Assembly: GCF_963583255.1 (NCBI RefSeq) | Contig: NC_084817.1 | Coordinates: 7,322,121-7,386,120, forward strand | Source of the DNA: Pyrus communis | Lineage: Eukaryota > Streptophyta > Magnoliopsida > Rosales > Rosaceae | Direction: 5' to 3' | Length of the DNA stretch: 64,000 nucleotides | In this document: positions 11,791 to 23,326 of the stretch, piece after piece | Position numbering within the stretch: position 1 is the stretch's first letter | How the letters are laid out: every line of letters starts with the position of its first letter | Made by a program: the position numbers and the translations under genes | Notes under the pieces: generated by a model | Seen by the model: the letters and a program-made list of their open reading frames with translations, nothing else | The model's database searches: none | Told to the model about the DNA's origin: nothing

Positions 11791-11819
11791 ACCGGGTTTA
11801 CCCGAGTTAACTCTGACGG

Positions 11820-11943
11820 GTTGACCCATTGACCTTGACTCGTTGACCGTTGACTGGGTCAATGGTCAGCGTTGACTTTTGACTTTGACCGGTCAACGAT
11901 CAACGTTGACTTTGACCGTTGACTTTGACCTCGAGGTTGACTT
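11820..11943. promoter_or_regulatory. W-box array (TTGAC repeats)
   Basis: Thirteen TTGAC cores on the plus strand and two GTCAA (TTGAC on the minus strand) occur within 124 bp, several in the full form TTGACC or TTGACT. TTGAC[C/T] is the WRKY transcription-factor site. Many copies arise from a degenerate GTTGACTTTGACC repeat. Binding is not shown. Confidence 0.6.
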
Positions 11944-13156
11944 TTTGGGTTTTCGTGCGAGACCCCTCCTAGGCTAATTTTGACTTTCTAAACCCGTTTC
12001 CGATGTCTGTTTTCCCAAATTCGATCGTTTGAGTAGAGTTTGACTGAAAGTACCAATTGTGTGTTTAGGTGCGATTCTTAGCAGTGATTCCGTTATTCCT
12101 GTTTGGTACGGCTTGCACCAACGATGTACGGTGAGTGGACCCCTTCTAAAAATGCATGTTTTAATGGTAGAAATGCATACATAGAAAAGCATGATTTCAC
12201 AACTATGTTTTACGAAACGCTTTAAGATAACATGCTTACTGAGGCTAGTTTGAATTATTACTATTTTTCCTATAACCCATGTTCTTATAGAATATCTGAG
12301 GGATGGCGATATGATATGTAGAACATGTTTAGAACACTTCTTTATAGTATAGATGATGGATGACTTTATACTATGAAGTTGTTTTTCAATGTATGTATGT
12401 TAACTGGTTTTGTACTTACCTAGTGGTCCTTTCGGCTACGGGACATAGGGATAGATCCGGTCCGTCCCGGGCGATGGTTTGGTGTTGGCATAGGGTCTAG
12501 AGTGTGTTTCCTCTGGCTATTTAGTACAGAGACGGGGAGCCGGCATGGGGCCTGAAGTGTATTTTCTTCTGACTGTCTGCTCAGAGATAGGAAGCCGGCA
12601 TGGGGCCTGAAGAGTTATCGGACATTCACTAGTGTTTATTATTTTATGAAAATTATGATTTGAGGCATTACACAGCATGCTAGGTTTCGGAAAACCTATG
12701 TTTATCATTATATTTGTGTTTTCATAAAACCTGGGGGTTAGTACATTGATAACTGTTTTACTATATATATATATATATATATCAACTTGGTCCACTCATG
12801 TTTGTTTTGCGCCCCCTTCAGGACCTATGAACGAGGAATATGATCTGAGCTACGAGGCTTTGCCCTACCAGTGATATTGTGCTATATTCGCTCCGTTTCG
12901 CCATCTATTGTAATAGCACTTCTATATCTTAGTTTCTGCTTGTACTTTGTGATAGACTTATGCTTTGGATGTGTTGTGTAATTACCTAATTTCAATACTT
13001 AGAAGTTGAACTTTTATTTGTGTAATTAGCCCCTATTGCATATTTTAGCTTATTTCTCAGTTTTCATTTAAATTAAATGGCTTTCGTCACCTTTCGGGTG
13101 TCGGCCAGCACGTGACCATCTCGATGTCCCTAGAACCTCGGGGTCGGGGTGTGTCA

Positions 13157-14136
13157 ATTACACTCTCCTCCGTTAGAAATAATTGTAAAAAAACAAAAGT
13201 TGGTTAGATTCAATTTATTTTCACAATAATGCTACAATTTAGCAATAATTATCTACGATTTAAGATATTTTCTTTCCAAAATAGTTTAAATATTTTTAAA
13301 TCCCCCAAAATCAAACATACCAAAATAAGTTTTTGTTTTAGTACGTTAAGAGAAAATAGGATTGAGAACAATATAAACGTACCAATACACAATGTGTACA
13401 AAATAAAACGTACCAAAATAAAAATAATGTATCAATATTAACTATATATATCAAATCAAACGTACCAAAATTGCAAATAAACGTACCAATTAATGATTTT
13501 TGTAAATTCAAATGTACCCGCAGATAATATGTACATAATGTATTGTACCTAATAATAATTCGTCAACAACTATACTTAAAAAAACAGCAAAAAAAAAATA
13601 TAATTTCACAAAAAAATTGAAAAAATTACACGGAGTTTTTATGTTGATCACCAACTATTTGAAAAAGAAAAAAAAACCATTTGGAAAAAGAAATAATATT
13701 AAATGTTTCCATAATAAAATAAATAAATAAATAAAAACTGTGATCGAAAAAACCATATTTGGAAGAAGATAAAATATAGTTTAATTACTAATATCTCCAT
13801 TAAATAAGGAAAAGTGCATCATGCAGATAAAAAGATAAATTCAAAAATTATTTTAATTTTAAAAAATAGAGGTGACTATTGGTCAAAGCACTTTAATCAA
13901 ATTTAAAAAAGGCACAGATATTTAATCTAAATGATATAGAAAAACTATAGGAGATTCTAATTTGACCAAATAAAAAAATAAGTTCAAACCAGAAATATAT
14001 GCCTAATCAGTAATTTTAAGTAATTTATAGCTAAATACCCTTAAATTTTAGTAATTTTTGGTGCTCGTTTAAGAGTAATCCTGGTGTTACATAAAATTTT
14101 GATTTTGATCATTCATTTATAAGTTGAGTCTGCATT
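13157..14136. other. AT-rich intergenic stretch
   Basis: No gene seen. Repeated short phrases such as ACGTACCAA occur near 13370-13500. The part from about 13880 is collinear with 36310-36380 and 37390-37480 in the duplicated unit. Confidence 0.5.
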
Positions 14137-14304
14137 GCCGCTTGGTACTTATGTCTAGTGATATTCTTTTTTATTTATAAGTAAGAGGTCTTAAGTTTGA
14201 TTATCGCCAAATGCGTATTTAAACAACATTATTGTTAGCTTATTGTAAGACTAAGCCCACCTCTTTAATGTATATAAATATCGTTAGTTAAAAAAAAAAA
14301 AAAA
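14137..14304 (+). mobile_element. SINE with poly(A) tail
   Basis: The element begins GCCGCTTGGTACTTATGTC and ends in a run of A. A tRNA-like head with an A-box-like GTCTAGTGATATTC and a B-box-like TTAAGTTTGATTATC is visible. The flanking hexamers TGCATT (14131-14136) and TGCATC (14305-14310) are the target duplication. The paralogous site at about 39130 reads TGCATTACG with no insert. The same family is at 55540-55702. Confidence 0.75.
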
Positions 14305-14513
14305 TGCATCACGAAACAATGAATGTAGTTTGAGAAGGGGAAAAAAAGGAACTCCATGTGATGCAATCATTAAGAGCAGTTTTTTTCCATTCACTGCAAA
14401 ATTACATTTACTCCAAATTAATTAAACAAGGTAATTAAAGAAATTAAATGATAGACATAAGTACTCCATGGAATATTAGGCAAAAAAAGCACATTACTTG
14501 TTCACTGGCACGA

Positions 14514-17108
14514 TCATCTCCCATCACTAACTGGTAATACAACGTGGTTCCTCATATTATGAAACCCCGAACTTGATTCGCCACCTCCTTCATAACTAAT
14601 GGTTTCCATTGATATTTCTCCAAGCAAGCATTCAGTTTCTTCTAAATTGGAATTATCATTAACCCATGGATGCATGACCATCCTTCTCAAGCCTTCCAGT
14701 TCCATTGCAACTTCCTTCATTGTTGGTCTTTCTTCACCTTTTACTCTCAAGCACCTCTTTGCAAGGTTAGAAACTTCCTTAAGCTGCTCAACGTTTGCCT
14801 CAGTCACAATACAATCATCAAGAACTTGCAGCAAGCGGTCGTCTTTCAGTGCTGAAAGAAAATACATTGCCAAATTTCTCTCTTCCTCCGGCTTGTTAAA
14901 GGAAAGTGCCTTCTTTCTTGTTAGTAGCTCTACGAGGACAACTCCGAAACTATAGACATCGCTTTTCTCAGTCAATTGGCTTGTCTGTAGGTATTCGGGG
15001 TCTAAATACCCGAGAGTTCCTTGCACCATTGTAGATAACTGAGCTTCATCCAATGGAACCAATCTTGAGGCTCCAAAGTCAGACACTTTGGCTGTGAGAT
15101 TCTCATCTAAGAGTATATTTGTAGATTTGACATCTCTGTGAATGATAGGCACAGAAGCTGCAGAGTGCAAGTATGATAGCACTCCAGCAGTTTCTGTAGC
15201 TATCCGTAGACGAATTTCCCAAGGCGCGTTGAATTTGGAAGAGTTGGTTGTGTTATGGATGTATTCAAATAGGGTTCCATGGGTGACAAATTCATAAACT
15301 AGTAGGGGAACTTCGGTTTCAAAACAACAACCTAAAAGCTTGACCACATTCCTGTGGTTGATTTGGGACAGTACGACCACTTCATTTATGAATTGCTCTA
15401 TCTGGCTTTGATCTACCATTTTGGACTTCTTGATTGCAACTACTCGGCCGTCTGCTAAAAATCCTTTGTAGACTGTACCGAACCCTCCTTTGCCAATGAT
15501 TCTAGTGTCATGATAATTTTTAGCGGCCTTCTCAAGTTCTCCTGCTGTGAAGATTTTTGCTGTATCATGAGAAGATCGTTGCCGTTCTGAAAGTTGCTGT
15601 TGTAGCAAGATCCCTCCATTTTGCCTGAAGAACTTCTCCTTCAGCTTCATGAGCTTCCATCTTTTGTATCCCAAATACAACCAAGAGATGCACGTTAACA
15701 GGGATACGAGGCCTATGCTGATTCCTACATATCCAACAAATTGATTGTAAACCCTGATAGTTATAACCAAATGAAATGAGTATGTATTGCTATCTAGACC
15801 ATATGTACCGACCATCTTTTTTTTTATCACATCCGTAACGAAGTTTGGATTCTTTAAAAACATGTAGAAAAGCATTGAATCACTTGTTAATCACTTGTTA
15901 CTATATATGTACATGCTTACCAACGACAATTTGGATAACAAAGGTCCGATCAGGGGTGCAACCTTCTCCGTCTTTTCTACCATCACCATGGTACCCCTTG
16001 TGGCAAGAACAAGTATAGTTTCCCTCTTTATTTATACATTTTTGCTTGCATGTATTGAGCTCTGGAACCTCGCATTCATCAATGTCTGCAAAACAACATA
16101 ACCCATGCTCAGAAATTATGCATGTTATTTTAATTAGTAGTACTAATGAAGTGAAATAGAAATACCATGGCAGCCATTTAGGTATGGATTCCCTTGGTAA
16201 CCTTCTTCGCACTTGCAGCGATACCCGGATCCATTCTCGACATCATGACACTTTGTGTTGCCCTGACATGTGTAATTCGGCACTTGTTTTTTCTCAACAA
16301 CGTTAGCGCATGTCTCAGTTCCAACTGACCAATCGAGTACCACCGGAAGTTGTGTATTTGTCAAGTAATCCGACCACAACATATTGGAGAAGAAGTTGAA
16401 CTTGCCCTCTTGGACAACGAAGGCAAAGCTGCAAGGATTAAAGGAGTACACATCCGTATGATTATCATAACTCGTTGCACTTACCTCGAAAGAAGACAGT
16501 CCTTGAGCAATGGGTGTTTGACAACAGCCGATACCGGTGCAGGAACCATTGGCAACGTAGTCAATGCTGCCACACTGTGTAGTGCACCCACCAGTGTATC
16601 CGTATTTTCCATTTTTGTATCCCATAATGTACCCATGGGTGTCACAACCAACTGCGACAAACACGTTGTCGGTGTTTGATATGAAGAAATTGGAAAGAGT
16701 GACAGAATTGGTGAATTTGTCAATCGGCTGGCCTGATTTATTGTAACATTGTTCGGCTGTGTATAGGGTAATGTAAAGCTTCCCATGTACGGATATGTTT
16801 GTGACTTCAATCGAATCACTGTTTAAAAGAAATGGTTTTGGGGGGTCATAATGTGTGCCATTACAAGTAATGAGGAAATCCTCATTTAAGTAACAGCCCT
16901 TTTTTGTACCAAATGGATATGGGATGCTAACATTCCCACATTTGTCTTGACAACCCGGCCTGACTTCTGCTTCACCGGGAGGAGGAGGAGAAGGAAGAGG
17001 TGGAGAGGTTAATTGTGTTTGGGCTGAAGTGGCTGCAGCTAATAGTACCTCTATCACTATTATGAGGATGATAGGTTGCAGAAGCACTTTTTGTTTGCTC
17101 ATGGTCAT
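14514..17108 (-). CDS. wall-associated receptor kinase, complete
   Basis: Three exons: 17108-16166, 16085-15921 and 15724-14514, all with GT...AG introns in phase 1, giving 2319 nt and 772 aa. I start at MTMSKQK because a hydrophobic signal peptide (about residues 1-30) begins there. It is followed by a Pro-rich stretch, a GUB_WAK galacturonan-binding domain ([15 protein letters not shown]), a Cys-rich region, an EGF-Ca repeat ([13 protein letters not shown], exon 2), a transmembrane segment (about 370-390) and a kinase. Kinase landmarks: GKGGFGTVY 447-455, Lys468 in VAIKK, HRD 565-567, DFG 585-587; all catalytic residues are present. WAKs sit in the plasma membrane, bind pectin and signal cell-wall status or infection. 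This is the only fully intact WAK here. Family assignment is firm; the ligand is unknown. Confidence 0.93.
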
Positions 17109-17150
17109 GACTTCTAAGTTTTTGTTGAAAAAAATGAGATGTTTTGGTCC

Positions 17151-17157
17151 TTTTATT
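17151..17157 (-). promoter_or_regulatory. TATA-like box of the WAK gene, weakened
   Basis: About 45 nt upstream of the start codon the minus strand reads CCAATAAAAGGACC. The same place in the pseudogene copy (about 41990-41997) reads CCTATAAAAGGAC, a proper TATA box. The intact gene and the 55103 copy both have A in place of the first T. Its use as a promoter is inferred. Confidence 0.4.
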
Positions 17158-17913
17158 GGTAGGGAGGAGGAAGACTTGGAGAGGAAGAATTGGAGGGGAA
17201 GACTTGGAGCGGGACTTGTGAATTGATTGAGCAAACCTTGGAGAGGGTACCTGCCATAACTTAGATATGACGTGTTATTAATTCTTTCGTGGACGTGGTT
17301 CATTTTCACAATCGGACAAAATAAATATCATCAAACAATGTAAGTCTGACGAGAAAACATTACCTAGTACCTACGCTACACTAACTATATCCATGTATAC
17401 ACTAACCATTACAACTCGGGACTGTAATTATCACGTCCTCGCTCTCTATGGAACTTAGGACTTACGTATCTTCTAGATGGATCTGTAACTATACATGTTA
17501 ATGAAACAAAACAAAACGTAGTTCTACAAGTCATTACTGGGAATTAAGGTGGTTGAAAGTGTCCACCATGACTTTGACTTATGCCTCGGGGCCGTGTCTA
17601 TTCAAACTAGGTTTATGAGTCTTAGAGGACCTACTGATATAAGTTTCTTTCTGGTTGTCCAGGTCAAAATGTAAGAACATTCATTAAAATCACTATCCAT
17701 GCTTAAAGACATGACTCGTTGACTCGGTTTAGTCAGCTATACCTGCCAAAGCTGTTGCAATCGTTACTAATGTTAGGGTTTCGTTTGGTGTATCAGATTG
17801 GAATACTCACCAGACTGGAAGTATGTTTAATGAAGAGCTGAATGTACACATTAAACTGTCTATGTGTTGAAGGTAAAAGATGAATTAGTCACAAAGTTTG
17901 AATAAGAGATTGG

Positions 17914-18440
17914 AGCAGGTAGCCATTTACCACAGTGGTGATGAAATTGGGATTCCACCATAAAATCAATTGGCAATATAGGGAGTAACTCAAGACCATA
18001 TAAGCTCATAGCTAAGTCAATCCCCCACCGATGTGGGACAAATTGTCCACACATCATCAACTTTCAACACGCCGCTGCACGTATGGCCGATTTTCAAGCC
18101 TACACGTGGACAACAACTAGGTGATGCGAGCATGTGTGGCCCTTTTGGGCTTTCACACGAGGGAAAACTCGTTCTGATACCATGATGAAATTGGGGTTCG
18201 ACCATAAAAACCAATTGGAAATATGAGGAGTAGTCTAAGATAATATAAGCCCATAGCTAAGTCACTCCCTCACCGATGTGGTACAAATTGTCCACACATC
18301 ATCAACTCTCAACAAGTGCTGGAAAGGTGTTGAGCCCTTGCATGACGGCGTGGGTTCAAACCCCGTCGGTGGCTAATCTAACAAAATCTATCGTTTGATA
18401 AAATAAATTTAAAAAAAAAAGGAAAAAAAAAAAAAAAAAA
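17914..18440 (+). mobile_element. SINE interrupted by a TRIM (copy 1)
   Basis: AGAGATTGG flanks the composite at 17905-17913 and 18441-18449. Paralogous flanks near 385 and 42765 have AGAGATTGG once, with no insert. The 3' part has a B-box-like GTGGGTTCAAACCCC followed by an A-rich tail, so it is a tRNA-derived SINE. A small LTR element sits inside its head. Confidence 0.75.
17939..18314 (-). mobile_element. TRIM element (copy 1)
   Basis: Two direct repeats of about 131 bp (17939-18069 and 18183-18314), both TGATGAAATT...CTCAACA-like with TG...CA ends, flank about 113 bp. Read on the minus strand, ATGGTATCAGAACGAG follows the right LTR and is an initiator tRNA-Met primer-binding site. Flanks AGTGG and AGTGC differ by one base. 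Non-coding. The family differs from Cassandra because it has no 5S box. Confidence 0.75.
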
Positions 18441-18664
18441 AGAGATTGGAAATCAATTATGCTAGTTGATATTTATTGGCTGATCAACCAAAGTAATTAA
18501 TTTTCTGTTGAGCCAATGTAAATTGTGATGGGTTTTATCATCGTGTTTCATTCGTTTTGAAGAATTCAAACTGTCACCTTTATTAAGTCTTCAGTCTAGT
18601 AGTTGTTTTCACTCGATTGAAGGATCTCTATGTTTGAACCTAGCTAATTGGACTTAACTAATTA

Positions 18665-18701
18665 CTAGCCTCTTCGCACGCGCTCATGCGCATGCGAGAG
18701 G
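18665..18701 (-). other. hairpin next to CTAG, possible Helitron 3' end (copy 1)
   Basis: On the minus strand a near-perfect GC-rich hairpin (arms CCTCTCGCATGCGC and GCGCGTGCGAAGAGG) is followed directly by CTAG and then T. Helitrons end with a hairpin and CTRR, inserted 5' of T. Here the usual spacer of about 10 nt is missing, so the call is weak. A second copy with changes is at 20196. Confidence 0.3.
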
Positions 18702-19267
18702 TATTTTTGCATCACAGACATTGCACACCTCAAAAATGTGTTGCTTTATATATTCTTATATTTCTTAAGTGATTATTTTATAAATTGTGCGTATGCGAAC
18801 ATCATAACAGTTTCTTATTATTTTCTTTTTTCAATCATCTCCTTAAGATATTTTTTATCTCTACAGTTGAGTTACAACGATTATTATGACCTTGAATTAA
18901 GGTGGTTGAAAGTGTCCACCATGACTTTAACTTATGCCTTGGGGCAGTGACTATTCAAAACTAGGTTTATGAGTCTTAGAGGACCTACTGATATAAGTTT
19001 CTTTCTGTTTGTCCAGGTCAAAATATAAGAACATTCGTTAAAATCACTATCCATGCTTAAAGACATGACTCGTTGACTCTGTTTAGTCGGCTATACCTGC
19101 CAAAGCTGTTGCAATCGTTACTAATGTTAGGGTTTCGTTTGGTGTATCAGATTGGAATACTCACTAGACTGGAAGTATGTTTAATGAAGAGCTGAATGTA
19201 CACATTAAACTGTCTATGTGTTGAAGGTAAAAGATGAATTAGTCACAAAGTTTGAATAAGAGATTGG

Positions 19268-19975
19268 TGCAAGTGGCCATTTACCACCGTGGTGATGAAA
19301 TTGGGATTCCACCATAAAACCAATTGGCAATATGGGGAGTAACTCAAGACCATATAAGCCCATAGCTAAGTCAATCCCCCACCGATGTGGGACAAATTGT
19401 CCTCACATCATCAACTTTCAACACGCCCCTGCACGTATGGCTAATTTTCAAGCCTACACGTGGACAACAACTAGGTGACGCGAGCACATGTGGCCCTTTT
19501 GGGCTTTCACACGAGGGACAACTCGTTCTGATACCATGATGAAATTGGGGTTCCACCATAAAAACCAATTGGCAATATGAGAAGTAGTCTAAGATAATAT
19601 AAGCCCATAGCTAAGTCACTCCCTCACCGATGTGGGACAAATTGTCCACACATCATCAACTCTCAACAAGTGCTGGAAATGTGTTGAGTCTTTGCATGAC
19701 GGCGTGGGATCAAACCCCGTTGGTGGCTAATCTAAGAAAATCTAAACCAATTGGCAATATGAGAAGTAGTCTAAGATAATATAAGCCCATAGCTAAGTCA
19801 CTCCCTCACCGATGTGGGACAAATTGTCCACACATCATCAACTCTCAACAAATGTTGGAAATGTGTTGAGTCTTTGCATGACGGCGTGGGATCAAATCCC
19901 GTTGGTGGCTAATCTAAGAAAATCTATCGTTTGATAAAATAAATTTAAAAAAAAAAAAAAGGAAAAAAAAAAAAA
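19268..19975 (+). mobile_element. SINE interrupted by a TRIM (copy 2, extended)
   Basis: AGAGATTGG flanks the composite (19259-19267 and 19976-19984). The TRIM here is 19293-19668 (LTRs 19293-19423 and 19537-19668). Downstream, the piece made of most of the right LTR plus the SINE 3' part is present twice in tandem. Confidence 0.75.
19745..19927. repeat. 183-bp direct duplication inside copy 2
   Basis: 19745-19927 repeats about 19562-19744, from AAACCAATTGGCAATATGAG through GGTGGCTAATCTAAG. It is absent from copy 1, so it arose after the 1.35-kb tandem duplication. Confidence 0.8.
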
Positions 19976-20422
19976 AGAGATTGGAAATCAATTATGCTAG
20001 TTGATATGTACTGGCTGATCAACCAAAGTAATTAATTTTCTGTTGAGCCAATGTAAATTGTGATGGGTTTTATCATCGTGTTTCATTCGTTTTGAAGAAT
20101 TCAAACTGTCACCTTTATTAAGTCTTTAGTCTAGTAGTTGTTTTCACTTGATTGAAGGATCTCTATGTTTGAACCTAGCTAATTGGACTTAATTACTAGC
20201 CTCTTCGTACGTGCTCATGTGCGTGCGAGAGGTATTTTTGCATCACGGACATTGCACATCTCAAAAATGTGTTGCTTTATATATTCTTATATTTCTTAAG
20301 TGATTATTTTATAAATTGTGCGTATGCGAACATCATAACAGTTTCTTATTATTTTCTTTTTTCAATCATCTCCTTAAGATATTTTTTATCTCTACAGTTG
20401 AGTTACAACGATTATTATGACC

Positions 20423-22140
20423 TTGATTTATAATTAACGCACATGTGTGAGGTTTTTTTCAAAGCGTCCCTTAAGATGTATTGTGTTAGTTGTTTTCTTT
20501 CTTATACAGATTTTTACTTTTTGAAAATATAAAATATGAAATTTATTAAACTACTGTATTATGATTCAATTCAACAACAATTGCACATTTACAAAATAAG
20601 GGCACACCTCTTATTAAATTAAAGAGATACAAACAACTTTTGAATTAATTTGACATCTCCTTCCACATTGCTTTGCAATTTTTATCCTATAGATCCCACC
20701 TACTATCAAATAAACTTCTGCATAAAAAAAGGTCTTGAGAAGTCTTGCATTGTAGTCCAAAAGAAACCAACTGAATCAATTTTAGAGATACTTGCGAGCT
20801 TTCAGCCAAAAACATGACGATATTATAGGGAACCGGAATTACCTACAGCTGTCATGTTGAGGAAAGCTTTAAATTGAATGTCGATGCCTCTTGGTCATTT
20901 TTTCATCTTGACACTATATGGAAAGCTTACAGCATAATATAATTGAAAAAGTTGCACACCAATTATGAACTCAAATGGTTGCTGAAGCTTTTTCTTAATT
21001 TTCAAATGTTTTGGCCTGTCAAATTCACAATTTACGTTATACGTACTTATGCAACAACATAATGCATTACAATTAGAAAATACAATACCCAATATATGCG
21101 AGATCAAATTCATTTGAAGTCATGAAAATGGAAAACAATTAAAGCCTCAACTGTGCTTTTTTAATCATCAACATGAATTTATTTCGTCCATCCATACGTC
21201 CGTGCCATTTACTTCGCCTCCATTTTCCACACAGCCATGTTTTTTACTGCAAGAGTACATTTCCCCAAAACTCGTTAGAAAAAAAAAATGACGCAGGTCA
21301 TCAATAGGTCAAATTTGAAGTTTTAATGAAAAAAAAAACTTCTACTGATATATTGATAAGTAGAATCAAACACACACATTTATCCCTTCATACCTCAGGA
21401 CATTTAGTGCAATCGTCAATTGCATAGAGACTTTAATTAAATTCCTAATTTCATTTGGTATATATAAAGACTTACAATGTCCAAGTTATCGTTATACTTG
21501 ACCATATCTGATCTTTGTCCCAGTTATCGCCTTTTCGGAGTCTTAATAGTATGCACACCATGGTCACCTTGGACCTTATTTGACGGCCGTGTCGAAGAAG
21601 TTGTCGTATCTTATCACCAAGGGCTAGGAGTAAACATATTTTTGGTTAGACAGAAATCAAACTTCATACCAACTGCATAAGAACGCAAGCATTATCCCTA
21701 CTGTGTGTTTTAAAAAATAAAAATAAAAATTGTGAAAACTTAAAAAAAAAGGGGAAAAAAAAAAACAAATTGGTTATAAAACAACCCATAAACTGCCAAA
21801 AAACTCAAATTACCCAAAAACATAAATGAGATGCTCTACAAAATCATAATTTCATCGTTCTTTCTTCAACTCAAGCAATTGGAACCACCTAGCCTAGCCC
21901 ATACTACAGTTCCACATTTGAATCATGAACTCCAGAACCAGAAAATCCTCCCTCTCTAATGTTGAACATTTCAGTCCCAAACCGAAATGGAATTAACGCT
22001 CCATCTTTTCCCCTAGAAGGCAAAACCACCAAAAGAAGTTGAATTATTTACATATTACTATGGTTTATTTATTACTTATTTAGCAATTGATGAATATTGA
22101 ATTCATTTTTTTAGTATTCTTAGTGCTATTTGTTATGTAA
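20423..22140. other. intergenic, no gene supported
   Basis: AT-rich sequence with short unsupported open frames only (for example 21477-21680 plus, 67 aa, no recognisable domain). Part of it may belong to the CACTA element whose 3' end is at 23326, but I find no CACTAC start here. Confidence 0.4.
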
Positions 22141-22199
22141 GGATAAGATGAAAAAAAAAAAAACAAAAAGGATGAAGTTATGGAGAAATTGATTCAAGA

Positions 22200-22591
22200 A
22201 GCACAGATGGTACTCCACCAGATTCTCTACAAGTTCCATTGGATGATGAGTTTGGCATCATGGCTAAGAACCTTGGGAGGAAGGGAAAATCTGTTAATGG
22301 TGTATGTATTTTTCCTCGTATGAATACATCTAGTTATGTTTCTTCAATGCCTTCAAGTTATGAGTTAACAGAGATGAAAGATCAAATAAAGCTTTTGTCA
22401 ACTAGTTTCGTCAACTTGGAAAAGGAGAATAAAGAGTTGAAAAATAAGAATGATATTCTCGTATTACAAGTGAAAGCTCTTTTAGCAAAGAAAGGGCAAG
22501 GCATCAACAACTCTATAGGTACTGATGATGATCTTTCAAATGTCAAGGGTGCATATGCTAAAATGGAAGACCTTGGTACGGATGAAGACTG
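22200..22591 (+). pseudogene. En/Spm-type (Ptta) transposase C-terminal fragment
   Basis: The frame encodes a C-terminal coiled-coil region: PPSS-like linker, then SSYELTEMKDQIKLLSTSF and LEKENKELKNKND, followed by an acidic tail and a stop. This layout is typical of the end of plant transposase (Ptta/En/Spm) proteins. Only the last exon is seen; the catalytic part is missing. It lies 0.7 kb inside the CACTA 3' end at 23326, as expected for a decayed CACTA element. Confidence 0.55.
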
Positions 22592-23326
22592 ATTTATATT
22601 ACAAAGTCTTTTACTGTTATCTAGTTTTAGTCATGCACATGGTAGAACTTTTTGGTTAGCTCCTCAGTGTCTTAGATTTCTCTTTTGTTAGCATCTCTAC
22701 ATGTATAGATGAGTTGGTGCCCTTCATGATAAACTACCATTGAGCTGAGATGGGACGCCAAGATTTAGATTTTTTTGGGATGTTTATGTGAGTATATGAA
22801 ACGTACAAGTACTTGATGTATGTGCCCAAGTAGTTTATTAATGAAAATGCAATTAACCGAAGCATTACCTTATATTTGACATGAATTGTAATTCCATTTT
22901 ATAAACAGGGAAGTGTAATTTCAGATTATAAATAGGGAATATGTACTGGTCTGTCACATATATTTCCAAAATAGGTATTTTATTTTGACATAAGTGACCC
23001 AGGCTACGCCACAAATAGAAGAAAATGTGACACCTTCAACGCCACTTATCTATTTCATAAGTGACAAATTATATGTCTCATAATTTATTCTTTTGTGACG
23101 CCTTCTCCGTCACAATCTCCTATTTTCATTAATTTAAACCAATATTAAGTGAAAAGGCAATGTCACATATACTAAAAATATGTGGCGCTTTTAAAATTCG
23201 TCACATATATTTTCCATGATGCGTCATAGGTGACACTGTAAAAGCATTTCATATTATCAAATGTGACGCATTTTTGTTTTCCATGACGAATATATGTTGT
23301 CACATAAGACTTGTGTTCTTGTAGTG
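22592..23326 (+). mobile_element. 3' end of a CACTA element
   Basis: The right terminus reads TTCTTGTAGTG, the inverse of CACTACAAGAA. The last 400 bp hold many direct and inverted copies of TGACGCC/TGTGACA-type motifs, as in CACTA subterminal regions. The flank TAGGTGGAAATCAGTTAGGG continues collinearly with 56378 (TAGGTGGAAAACAGTTAGGG), confirming the border. The 5' end was not found. Confidence 0.75.

Larger units (their letters stand above)
10769..13156. mobile_element. solo LTR, 2.39 kb, perfect ATTAC duplication
   Basis: The element begins TGTTACACTCGCCCC and ends GGGTCGGGGTGTGTCA, giving TG...CA ends. The pentamer ATTAC is found directly on both sides (10764-10768 and 13157-13161). 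No internal retrotransposon domain lies between the ends, so it is a solo LTR left by recombination between LTRs. Orientation cannot be fixed without a second LTR. It contains a CT-rich stretch, telomere-like AAACCCTA motifs and a very dense TTGAC array. Confidence 0.85.
17541..20422. repeat. two-copy tandem duplication (1.35 and 1.53 kb)
   Basis: Unit 1 is about 17541-18893 and unit 2 about 18894-20422. Both start with GAATTAAGGTGGTTGAAAG and end with CGATTATTATGACCTTG. They share the same nested TRIM-in-SINE insertion, so duplication came after those insertions. Unit 2 is longer because of a further 183-bp duplication. No gene lies in either unit; the units are upstream flank of the WAK gene. 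Confidence 0.85.

Noticed and set aside
5104..13156. One 8-kb DNA transposon with inverted ends (TGACACACCCCGACC / GGTCGGGGTGTGTCA)
   Set aside because: Each end belongs to its own TG...CA unit: 10769-13156 has a perfect ATTAC duplication by itself, and 5104-8520 ends with CA next to AAATC. Two separate LTRs fit better.
16350..16679. Plus-strand open frames over the WAK exons (here and at 14599, 41295, 54348)
   Set aside because: They are antisense shadows of the WAK reading frame and have no features of their own.
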